Shown here in pieces: positions 1-12,600 of a stretch of DNA of 64,000 nucleotides. The position numbers were made by a program, and so were the translations under genes. The stretch is taken from NCBI GenBank assembly GCA_903813345.2, contig CAIIXF020000005.1:8931375-8995374 (forward strand), given 5' to 3'. Within the stretch, counting starts at the first letter, position 1; each line of letters opens with the position of its first letter. The notes beneath the pieces were generated by a model that saw nothing but the letters and a program-made list of their open reading frames with translations, was not told where the DNA came from and did not search any database. Source of the DNA: Owenia fusiformis (Eukaryota; Annelida; Polychaeta; Sabellida; Oweniidae).

Positions 1-4
1 TCAC

Positions 5-610
5 CTGATTGTGTACTTGGTTCCCCTGTGCCCAGTTCATTCTCTGACCTAGCCCTGAATCTGTATCTAGACCAGGGGGAGAGGCCAGTCACCGTAGTAA
101 CACATCTGACTTTTGGGTCATAAATACAACGAACATCTAGAAATAACAGCATGGTAAAGCACAGTACAGTGCAGTGCTATTCAAATATAAGTGTTGTGCA
201 ATGCAATACAGTATAGCGCAGTGTAGTGTAGTGTAGTGTAGTGTAGTGTAGTGTTATGCAGTACCATACTTGGGCCCTTATATAGTATTAGTGTTATAGG
301 CATTAACAACGCCATGTCATTTATATGGTTATGTTTATGAAAGGATTGTACTTGCCCTTTTGTACTCTTATTTATAAACATTTTTCATATTTTTTATGTT
401 GAAAAATGTTGATACAATTAGTAGCTATGATGCTTATACTTAAATACCTACTTGTTTTCACAACTGCCCAGTAGTTGAGATGGTAGTTCAAGGCTTCGAT
501 AACATGAGATGTGATGGGTCTGCCATTGGGGAAACCACTGTAGAAGCTGACCCGTATGGATGTGGCTGTGATCTGGTCTACCTTCACCCCTGTTGGCTGC
601 ATGGGTGGAC
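5..610 (-). CDS. Cont: Contactin exons 19-20: first fibronectin type III domain
   Basis: Exon 19 (448-610) reads PPMQPTGVKVDQIT, then IRVSFYSGFPNGRPITSHVI and WAVVKTS. Exon 20 (5-105) reads CVTTVTGLSPWSRYRFRA and ENELGTGEPS, the classical second half of an FN3 domain (L-P-W then YxFR and N-xxGxGxPS). Exon 20 ends with a phase-1 G before GTGA at the very edge of the window, so the gene continues to the left. An AGTGT microsatellite lies in the intron between the two exons. Confidence 0.85.
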
Positions 611-3600
611 CTGGAGTGGGTAGCATTGAGGGTGAATAATTGAATTATAGTTTGATATTATGTTTCATGTTATTGGAAATGATGATAGATTTGGTTTTGT
701 ATTGATGTGGTCACTTGTGCTTCTCACTTGTTTATGTTTTTTGTGTGTTTTTTTATTGTTTAAAACTTTAATGTACGTTTTAATGTACAAATCTGATCAT
801 CCTGGGGAAGAGGAACTTAACTTAAAGAACTTAAATTGCACATTTTGACATATAGCTTTTCATAATGTAATATAATGTTACTTAGTACGATTTAAAATCA
901 ACTTTCATCAAAATCAAAATGGCAAACTGGCACTTTAAGAGATTAATATACCTATTACTGTCAGCTCTGCTTTGGACTCAACAGAGTCAACCTGTGTTTC
1001 AACCATACATGTATAAGTGCCTTGGTGGTGAATCTTTGTCCTCTTTATGAACAGGCCCCCTCTGTATGTCCCATTATACTGAAATGAGCATTAATGCAAT
1101 TTAAAGGGTCAACAAAGATTAAAACTGAGCATATGATTGCAAATAAATTAACCTTTATTTGCTCTAATCATTCTATTTCATGCCTAGTATATTTAACAAA
1201 AAGTCATACAGTTCTAATTTAATTTCAAGACAGACCTTTGATTTTTAATGTTATCTGGCAAAAAATGAAAAAGTGGACTTCCAGTTTTTAATTATTATTG
1301 ATTCAACTTTTCTACATTTTAGATCTTATATAACTAAAATTGTTCCATTTTATGATGTAAAAGTAATAACTCCTTTGATTCCAAGAATATTTCTCTAAAC
1401 TGAAATTAAAGTACTAAACTATATACACTGTATGTTCTTATCAATAAAGAAGCATTAAAATACCCTAGCAAATTCTTTCCACTCCTTTTCAAGGTTGATT
1501 CTAATATCATTGTGCTTCCAAATGTAAGTAAAATCAAGCTTTCTGTTAACAGAGGCCTCACAATGGAGATAAGATGTCATGTTTTCCACAACTTGTAGAC
1601 CCATTGGCCCAGTTGGTATGGTGGAACGGGCTGAAATCAACCATTACATTTTACAACATTTTCTTTATAATAAGTGTGATATAAATATTGAATGTTAATT
1701 TACTAAACAATGAATGAATTTCAAAGGAATTGACTTGAAACATTGTCACTGTTTTAGAATCATTTTATATATCGATGCATCAAGTTATATCTAAATCAGG
1801 ATGTATCCAAGGCCAATAATGGTGCAGTTTTGTCACTTGCATTTGTGAAAAATTGACAGGATCGGGGTGGTAAAGTATAGTATATTATTATATTATAGTT
1901 ATATGTATATTATTTATTGCTATATGTTATCGGTCTGTTTCTGCTTTATATAATTTATATCAATGAAATAACTTCAAATGATTCAAATCTTCTTTTCTAT
2001 TCAATATTTTGGAATGGTTTTTAGGGCTTACTTAGAATTACCAACTCTCCAGTGCTGCTTGCTGTTCCTTGACTGTTTGTGGCTATGCAGGTATAGTTTC
2101 CCATATCACCTCTCCCTGTGTAGTGTGTAGATACGTTTAATGTACAATAAAGCAATAAGCACATCCTGAATATTCATCACTGTATTATTTCTGTACCAGA
2201 TCCCTCAGATTCTCTACTACTTACAAAAAATTATGGTGTATAATAGAATGTTTAGCAATATTTTTGCACAATAAAATATGCAATCAATTAATTTTATATT
2301 GGTATCTTTCACATTTTTAAAACAGCAATCACAACAGCCATAGTTTATATCCCAATGGTAAATGAATATAAAAACATCTATTTCCCTTTGTTTCGTGGCG
2401 CCTTCAGAAGGCAATTGGATATAGCTGCTCTCTTGATCAGTAGACACATCTTACCAATATCTCTGATCATGAGGTGACCATTTGGTAATTTTCTCACTCT
2501 TGCATTCTCATCGGGTGATGGATGGAGTTCCGTTCTGTCCCTGAACCAGCGTATCTCAGGTCTGGGGGCTGCCTCTGGGCTGCAGTAGATGGTAGTGGTG
2601 CCACCTTGTGTGGCAAATTGTCTTGGTTGGAGTTCTAGCTTGGCAAATGTAGGTGCAAATTCTAGAACAAGAATTCATATTTTTGAACATTAATATACTG
2701 TACTTATATTGTATTCACATTTTGTTAAACATTTTACCTATTGATTTAGTCACCAAGAAATGTTTAAATATAATATCCATCCCTTTTTATTAATGTACAA
2801 TGTAAAATTTTATTTCCTTTCAATTTGTGGTAGTGATTTTTTGGCCCACCCTGTATATTAGATTGAACTTAAGTACTAGGCCAATATATTCTTGGTGTAT
2901 CCATTCCATTATTTTAATATATTGTTTGTATATATTGTTCAATTATTTACATTTCATAATGGGGGCAATACAGGGCAACATCTCACCAGTGCTTACTAAA
3001 AGTACCTAACAATCTCATGTTGTTTTATGCAATTAAAGCAGTAACCTTATAAAAAGATTGGTCCAATATGGGCATGACATTACATGTAATTGTTTGTATT
3101 GTTATATCGACATACCTAAGACCCTCACTTGAGCAGTAGAGTAGAGTGTACCATGAACATTTTCAGCACCACACTGATACATTTCAGCATCTGATAACCG
3201 TACATCATTGATGGTCAGGACATTGTTGTTCACTGTAGCTCGCCCTGCCATATCAGGTGGCAATGTCTCTTGCGTCAATAACACTCCATTTCGGTACCTT
3301 TAAAATGCATACACATTAACACTCCCCTGTAAAAGTTTGCCAACCTAAACAAGTTCAAACACACAATGGATGGGGAGCCAGGACAGGATTGCCAATATTT
3401 TGTAAGGGGGTGTACAGTATATTGATACGATATTATATGAAGAAGATGGGGAGGATCCAGCAACTATGAACTTATTATTAAATCCTCTACATAAAGTATA
3501 CTAGCAGTGAAATGAAAATGCCATTTACTTATGTTACCAGTGAAATGAAAATGCTGTTTGCTTATGTTACCCATAATATGAAAATGACATTTGGATATGT

Positions 3601-6600
3601 TACCAATAAAATGAAAATGACATTTGATCATGTTACCAGTGAAATGAAAGTGACATTTGATTATGTTACCAGTGAAATGAAAATGAAAGTTGATCATGTT
3701 ACCAGTGAAATGAAAGTGACAATTGATTATGTTACCAGTGAAATGAAAATGAAAGTTGATCATGTTACCAGTGAAATGAAAGTGACAATTGATCATGTTA
3801 CCAGTGAAATGAAAGTGACATTTGATCATGTTACCAGTGAAATGAAAGTGACATTTGATTATGTTACCAGTGAAATGAAAATGAAAGTTGATCATGTTAC
3901 CAGTGAAATGAAAGTGACAATTGATCATGTTACCAGTGAAATGAAAGTGACATTTGATTATGTTACCAGTGAAATGAAGGTGCCATTGGCCATGTTACCA
4001 ATGAAATGAAGGTGGCATTTGATCAAGTTACCATCGATACGAAGGAGAAGGTACGCCATTGGCCTCACATCTCCAGATCAAGTTGGTCCCTATGTCTAAA
4101 TGTTGGTTTTCCAACGGAAGGGTGAAGTAAGGTTCAGCTGAAATAAAAATTCGAAATTGTATTGCTTGTATGAATACAACAAACGTTAATATCGTCACAC
4201 AAACAAACTTTCAAAAATCTTAAACAAAAAAAAGAAAGACAGGGGATAAATATTTTGTCTTTTTGGTTCAAGCACTTGTTAATAAAATTGTTATGTATTA
4301 AATGTTTGATTTTCTCTGGGCTACTCACATTGTAAGACTATTTGGACGACATCTGATATGGATTGTCCAAACTCTCTCCTAACAGTACATTTGTATTCAC
4401 CAGCTTCTTCGAGTTGGATCATAGGCAGAATTAGCACTCGGTTCCTTTCTCTAAATTCGGCATTTTGGGGCATTTCACCTCCTATTCTATCCCACCTGTA
4501 GATATGCTTACCCCTGAAATACGTCCAAACAATGATACGACATAACACATTAGAACATCAAGAGAATCATTGTCAATATGCGTTGGCAGCTCCACCAGTT
4601 TGAATTGTCTTAGTCCAAACTGCCTTAGGCCCATCATAAGAGATGAATGCCTTCTATCAGTTCCCTTCTAGGAAAGTATTGCTATTTGGAAAACAAATAG
4701 ATGTGATCGATCAGGGCTATCACGGTAATCCAATTGGCAACTCGACCATGTTTGGTGTTGATCGCCAGTTAGTATTAATGAGCTTGGCTTGATGATAGGA
4801 TCGGGTCCCTGCCCCTAGCTACTTTCCCACAAGTTATACTACAAGGTGTTACATTATGACGGTGGATTCAACTCTAGATCGACTAGATGTAAGTCTTACA
4901 ATGAGTTACTACATACATAAGATAAGACAACGTACGTCCCCTGTGAGAAGCATTCTAGCCGTACATAGTCACCACGCTTAGGCGACCCCGGGAAAGACTG
5001 TGGAAAACCAGTGGCAAACGTTGGTTCAATGACTGGGGTCACTAGAAAATAAGATGTACAATTAAAGCTACTTCTGGTGATCAATGTAGAATAATGAAAA
5101 CGCACAAGTGGTAATATTTGAAAACACATACCGTTATAAATAAACATGAACCAAATATATCATGGAGAACATTATTTTTTACAATAACGTGGACCATTGA
5201 ATCATTTATAAGAACATAGAAATATGGTTATGCCCGGTTGACAAAATGTCCAGATGCAGATCCGTAAAGTGGCACTAAAGGGGAGAGTCCAACCCAATAA
5301 ATTCTAAAATTGCGTTTTTGAAATTTTGCATGACGTAATATTCACCTGCTTGATTGACCTGCAGATGGACTGGCATACTAGTCCTCCCTCTGTTAGTCCC
5401 CCCTGCACGCTGGTAAACCATACAGTAATATAGTCCTATGTCGTCCTGGGTGGCGTATTGGAACCACAGACGACTGTCCCACGACACGAATGTATACTCC
5501 TTCCTTACAAAGTTGTCCGTGTTGTCTTTGAACCAATCAAACATTATGGCTGGAACGGATTTTTTAATTTTCAGAGCCGTTTGAAAAATACAGGGAAATA
5601 ATGTTAAGATATTTGTTTAAGTTACGTACACTAGCTATGCAATGAAAAATATAATACTAGATCTATACTATGGACTTGAGATGTCCATTTTTCGATACAA
5701 GGTAGCTTACTAGGGTAGTGGTCCGGTGGGTAACAATCTATAGCGGATCCCTGCCAGGCGTCCACCTGCACTGGATTGCGAACCTGTGTGGAAAAGTCAT
5801 GTAGATCTGGAAAATTGGAAATTGAATTCTCATTAAAGACTTAAGCCTCAGTCACATTTGCTCTACGGCGGCCGTATGGCGGCCGTAGCTTCACAAAATC
5901 GATATTGAAAATCTACATCGTACTGCTTATTCCTATATTTTATGCTGCATGTTCATTACTTTCGATTTTGGGAAGCTACGACCGCCGTACGGTTGCCGTA
6001 GATCAATTTCGACTGGGGGATTAGTAGTACTAATTCCCCATATCCGTAAGGCGGAAATATATATATTGCAATTAAAGAAATTGTCCAGTTCCTTAATGAA
6101 CCATAATGCACTGTGATGATGTTACTCTACCGATAATGGCACTGCTCATTCAGTTCATTATGAAACCTGATTAAATGCGTTGTAAAATAACGTTTCTGCT
6201 CAGTTTTTCATATTTGCTAAACACATAGAGATGCCAGGCATCTATCGTGTTACCTCTCACATGCTAAGCGATCGCTCTTTGATTACCTTTGCATAAGTGA
6301 TTTACCTTTGCAGAAACCTGACTTTATTTGATCGTGTTTCAGTAAATTATTTTGGGAAAAATTCTGAAATTCAAAAGATTCACGTTTTCTGTAGATGAAA
6401 TATACAAGTTTTGCATCTAAAACCTTTAAACCTGAATGTATGTTCCTTAATATTGGATCCTTTGATGATTTGGTACTTTGATTGCTTTTTTAGTTTAGAT
6501 AGATTTACAATTGAAAATGTTTTTTGAAAAGGGTCTTCTTTTACAAAATTTTAAGCAGATATTTACACTGTTATTACAGAACAAATAGCTCAAAAATCGT

Positions 6601-9600
6601 TACCCGGCAGCTCCACCATAAGTGAACTATTTTTGCTTAAAGAGAGAATCAGATATAGCGAGCAGGCTAAACAAAAAATTGTTTCGATTTTAGAATATTT
6701 TTGGCTCATGTCATTGCTTGTCATGTCTATTTTCTAAAAATCACAAAAATGCATACTTTATTCAAGGAAAACTAAAGATTTTTATAATAATGTATTGTTT
6801 TTCTATAAGAATGGTTACCATTCTTATTATTTGGGAGAATTTAAACATTTTTCACTCATTTTTGTACTTTGAATCATTAATAACTTCACCAATTTATAAC
6901 ATATTGTGAATCCTTTGGGAGATATTGTATTTGATACTGTAAGGAATAGATTGGCAGGTCAATCATACATGTTGCTTGTAATTTTGTCACCCCCTATTGA
7001 TCAGATTCTGCCTTTAAACAATTATGTGTTTATTGGCATAAAATCTCCGAAACAAAATCAAAAATAGGTTTGGTACCGTGCAAATCAATACCGGTGTAAA
7101 AGGGTATGAGGTCCTGTCAAATTATGGTCCTACTTTCCATTGATTTATATGGTGACCTAAATACAACTCTTTCTCTTATTATCATATCCACAATTAGGGC
7201 CAGTAAGGGCCTTTAAGAAAGGGGACCATAATCCCTAGGGGACCATAATTTCTTTCACACCGGGATCAATACCCGGCAGCTCCAAGGTTTAACCACTTTT
7301 ACTTACAATTAATGATTTATTGGCTTAAAATTACCGATACACGATGAGAAAAAACTTAGATTTTGATTTGTGGCAAACAAAGGGGCTGTAGCTCAAGTGG
7401 TAGAGCGCTCGCTTAGCATGTGAGAGGTACCGGGATCAATACCCGGCAGCTCCAGGGTTTAACCATTTTTACTTACAATTAATGATTTATTGGCTTAAAA
7501 TTAACGATACACGATCAGAAAAGAACTTAGATTTTTAGTGGTAGAGCGCTCGCTTAGCATGTGAGAGGTACCGGGATCAATACCCGGCACCTCCAGGGTT
7601 TAACCATTTTTACTTACAATTAATGATTTATTGGCTTAAAATTAACGATACACGATCAGAAAAGAACTTAGATTTTTAGTGGTAGAGCGCTCGCTTAGCA
7701 TGTGAGAGGTACCGGGATCAATACCCGGCACCTCCAGGGTTTAACCATTTTTACTTACAATTAATGATTTATTGGCTTAAATTACCGATACACGATCAGA
7801 AAAAACTTAGATTTTTACCAATATTAACAAAGGGGCTGTAGCTCAAGTGGTAGAGCGCTCGCTTAGCATGTGAGAGGTACCGGGATCAATACCCGGCAGC
7901 TCCAGGGTTTAACCATTTTTACTTACAATTAATGATTTATTGGCTTAAAATTAACGATACACGATCAGAAAAGAACTTAGATTTTTACCAATATCAACAA
8001 AGGGGCTGTAGCTCAAGTGGTAGAGCGCTCGCTTAGCATGTGAGAGGTACCGGGATCAATACCCGGCAGCTCCAGGGTTTAACCATTTTTACTTACAATT
8101 AATGATTTATTGGCTTAAATTACCGATACACGATCAGAAAAAACTTAGATTTTTACCAATATTAACAAAGGGGATGTAGCTCAAGTGGTAGAGCGCTCGC
8201 TTAGCATGTGAGAGGTACCGGGATCAATACCCGGCAGCTCCAGGGTTTAACCATTTTTACTTACAATTAATGATTTATTGGCTTAAAATTACCGATACAC
8301 GATCAGAAAAAACTTAGATTTTTACCAATATTAACAAAGGGGCTGTAGCTCAAGTGGTAGAGCGCTCGCTTAGCATGTGAGAGGTACCGGGATCAATACC
8401 CGGCAGCTCCAGGGTTTAACCATTTTTACTTACAATTAATGATTTATTGGCTTAAAATTACCGATACACGATCAGAAAAAACTTAGATTTTGATTGTAGA
8501 AAACAAAGGGGCTGTAGCTCAAGTGGTAGAGCGCTCGCTTAGCATGTGAGAGGTACCGGGATCAATACCCGGCAGCTCCACGGTTTAACCATTTTTACTT
8601 ACAATTAATGATTTATTGGCTTAAAATTACCGATACACATTCAGAAAAAACTTAGATTTTGATGGTAGCAAACAAAGGGGTTGTAGCTCAAGTTGTAGAG
8701 TGCTCGCTTAGCATGTGAGGGCACCACGATTTTAGCGGCCCAAATTCTTTTCCGCGCAAACAAAGTTTTTTCTCTTACCTGAAATTTCAACCATTTTTAC
8801 TTACAATAGAATTATATCATAGGCTATATAGGCATTCTGATACACACTGCATCTAAAAACCTCTCTGTGTGTTTATTTCGATCTATGATGCAAGAGAGGG
8901 CGTGGTATTCCACAATGCTATACTGAGACATATAAAACATCTCTGTGCTAAGTACTTACATCCGAAATTTAAGAAGGCTGGTCTGCTGAATATCTTGCCT
9001 CCTTCGTTTTGCGCAGCACACTGGTATCTCCCAGCATCCCTGTCTCTCGTCGGGTTACTGATGGCTAACTCTCCATTTGTGAAGGTGTATCTTGGATCGC
9101 TTCTATGGGTAATGTCAACGTTGTCCTTTTGCTGAACAAATGCAATAATGGCATGAAACAACAAATGAACAAAGACTAAACCGTTCCCTTCATACATAAA
9201 CAATCCCTACTACTATCCACCACCTATATTAGGGAGGTTAAGATACACGTTTTTTAACTTGCATGTGAACGTATAGAATTATGGTCCTTTGTGGATTCGT
9301 TCTTCCATTTGTACGGTTTACTAGGCCGAATCAGTATAAAGGTATACGGGAAATAATTGTAATTTCGTACCCGGAAAAGTGAATTCGGAGCGGGACAGTA
9401 ATCTCCGGGGGTCGAAATAGTACGAGGGGTGATCCAAAAGTCTTGGACGCCCTGCTCTAATTTTGTTGGTTTTTGATAAACTTACTTTAAACTTTCCAAT
9501 GATAAAAACCAACAACCGAACTACTTTGTGTATTAATTTCATGGAGAAATGATATATTTTATGTAGTTTTTTAGATAGTTTTTAATATAGGGACCCTGCC

Positions 9601-12600
9601 ACCCGGAACGGTATTCGCACATGACAACTTTCAGCCTTAAATGTCATCGACATTTGACTTGTTTCGCAAGTCTTGACCACTATTGTTCTTTGAATTTTGA
9701 ATGTTAAACCATGTTAGTTTACTTCCTTTGTTACAAGGCAACCAATTAATTGTGTTTTAATTATAATGTCACATATGACAATGGCCGTATATGTCAAATT
9801 CTAAGAAAATGACATCAGACAAGCAACCCTTATTCTGGTAACAATTTTTGCTCCAAGATGGCTACCGAAATGCAGAACGTGAAAGAAATAAAAGAGAAAC
9901 AAAGAATACTACAAGATATTCTCACTATTATTTACCTTGAGCAGCTACCATATGAACGATACAGTCTAGATATGGCTCCGTGTGATTTTTTCCTTATCTC
10001 CAACTTGAAAGGAGGGTTGAAAGAAAATGTTTTTTACTCATTAGATGAGGTTTAGAGTGGCACTCCAGGATCATTTGTATCACATAAGCAATGGCGGTTT
10101 CAAAAATGTTTCCCATTCATGGCTAAAGCGATACGTAAAAATGTGTTCAAATTCGTGGAAAATATGTTGAAAAGTACGTCTTAATATGTAAAGATGATGA
10201 TGCCAGATGACACTCAGATTGAAAAATCGGAAATTCTCTCATATCATGACTGGTGTTAAGTCACCTGCACCTAAAAGTATTTGCCATATTAACAGTTGTG
10301 GCATGATTTTTTTCTATATTTAAATACCGTTCCGGGTGGCAGGTATCCAACATTAAAAAATATTTAGAAAAATAGCTAAAATATATTATTTTCTGGTGAA
10401 ACTTACACACGAAGTTGTCAAGATGTTGATCTTTATTATCTGAAAGTTTCATGTAATTATATTGAGAAATAGCATAGTTAGAGCGGGGCGTCCAAGACTT
10501 TTGGATCACCCCTCGTACATGCTCACGTACAAGTTCTCTTGAAAACGTGTAACTTAACATCCTTAATTTCACTATCGGGCCGTATAATTGTGCAGAAATA
10601 AATTTCGTAAATACTTAGTAGACACATATACATACACCGCTACTCAGTACCTACACTACTGTGGTCGAACCGAACTCGTAAAGTTTAATATCTGTTGCGC
10701 CGAACACCGGTACCCACCTCTTGACAATACATTTTGTGCTACGGAACGACTACCTCGTAGTACCTACCCATGTGTACGAGCTGTATGGAAACGCGTCTAC
10801 GGAGCATATCATTCTGACGATCTTTTCCGGAGTGTCCTCAAAGAAGATCGTATTCTCTGGTTCAATGATGAATTCTGGGCCTCGAGGCAATGTATTGATA
10901 TCTGGGTTAAGGACACCAAATGCTAAAAGAACAATACGATGGAGATATTTGTAAAAAATGAGCATTTATTTTAAGTTATATGACTGGTCCAGTTTTGTAT
11001 TGTTACTATACAACACGCAAGATCATGAATTACAGCTCAGCAGATGTCATTCGTTTGTTAGGTGCATTGTCTTTGTTTTTATTATCATCACTATTTTCTC
11101 CGATCACTGTTTCAATATGTAATTGATTGTTTTCTACATTTGTCAGGACAACGTTTCCATCGATCACGTGGTTGGTGTCCAATTCTTCCAAAGGTGTCAA
11201 CCGTGTTGCTGGAATTGATATTTGTTGTCAAATAGTTTCTAATTCTATATGACATATAGTGTATAGATTCTAGCGATTGGAATTTGAATTCTAAGGTAAA
11301 AATAAGTTTCTCGAACGCATATTTAAGAAACAAAATGTTTTAGGTCCTGCCTAATGGCCCGCCCATTATGTACTTACAATGGTCTCTTTGCTCGTCCAAT
11401 ATTTTCCAAATATCTCTCTTGCTTATCTCGCATATAAAGGCTCTCTCTTCGCTTGCAATGCCCAGTATCCACCCCCACTTGTTACCTGCAAACATGCCGG
11501 ATACCATATAAAATCTGTCGCCAATTATTTTCTACTTATTTGATTTGAACACAAAATCATTCAAAAAACTCATGTTTTTTATCCGATGTTGAATTTAAAA
11601 ACTTAACGATTGTGTATCAAAATAGGTGAGAAGGTAGAAGGAAAGAGTTCGGATAAGATAACGAACGTCACGAAGGGGGAAAGAAGAAAATGGGAAATTA
11701 TGGGATAGATGATATATGAGGGGAAATGAGAAGATGCGAAATAAATGAAGGGGAAATCGAATGATGAAAAGGGAATGGAGTTTGTTGTGAAATGATGGGA
11801 AAGGACAAGATGCCTGGAAAGATCGATGTTCTGCGTGGAAGGAAGAGCGGGAGCCGGAGAGAAAACATACTACAGGGGAGAGATTGGAGAATTTGAATGG
11901 AAAGAGAATGGAGAGGAAGTGATCAGGAAAATGAGACTAATGAAGGAACGTGAATGGAGGAAGGAATATAGAAGAGAAACGTACCATCATAATAATAGCA
12001 CACGTGGTTGTATGGCGACGGACGTTGTCTAATTGTCTCGTTGATCCAATATTGGTGTCTCTGTATTTCATCACCTGTACCTTCCCAGAAGAAAGACCAA
12101 GGCCTTGTAGGGTTTCGTCTACCACTGGTCAACCAGGTTAGCCTGTAGAAATAACAACACATGAATTAGGTAATGGATCGGATAAACCATGAGTGTTGCA
12201 CTCGTCTTTTGTGTCACACTAGTTTTTGATAGCTTGCCAAGTGTTTATTCTTTAAAAAGCAATATAAAAAGAATGTACACTTATTTTGTTACGACTGTAC
12301 ATTCTTTAAAATAAATACAGTTCACTCAATTGTGCTAGTGGGTTTTAACATAGGATAAATGGAGTTTAATGCCTCAATTAGTTCGTTCCTTGACTTCCAT
12401 AATAACCAACTAGTACATCGTGTAGTGGTATAGAACCCTTCTATCCCCTGAATCATCATAAACACAGGGGATGTGTTAGTCCAAAACTTCATCAGAGCAA
12501 CTCCTTGCAATTGACCTTTTTCCATATAGATGGAAAATAGATGGCATCATCGGTATTGGCAGGGCTATGGTAGGGCTAGAATACATTTAATTGTAAATGT

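Larger units (their letters stand above)
7259..8725 (+). repeat. Tandem array of ~169-bp tRNA-Ala units
   Basis: Each unit is a 73-nt tRNA-Ala(AGC) plus a spacer of about 96 bp (tttaaccatttttacttac, then aattaatgatttattggc and cgatacacgatcagaaaa). There are six intact tRNAs, two 5'-truncated copies, one 3'-truncated copy and one 3' fragment. The spacers are almost as similar as the genes, so the array spread by tandem duplication. It lies in the contactin intron between exons 8 and 9, antisense to that gene. Confidence 0.9.

Noticed and set aside
3464-4009. Long open frames on both strands (154 and 165 codons) rich in HFHFTGN or KMKVDHVTSE repeats
   Set aside because: They are translations of a 33-bp minisatellite (multiple of three) inside a contactin intron.
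7382-8725. Regular repeats with spacers, superficially like a CRISPR array
   Set aside because: The 73-nt repeats fold as tRNA-Ala, the spacers are also repeated rather than unique, and the genome is eukaryotic.
10588-10954. Plus-strand open frames of 77-112 codons
   Set aside because: They are antisense to contactin exon 7, which has clear Ig residues and splice sites on the minus strand.
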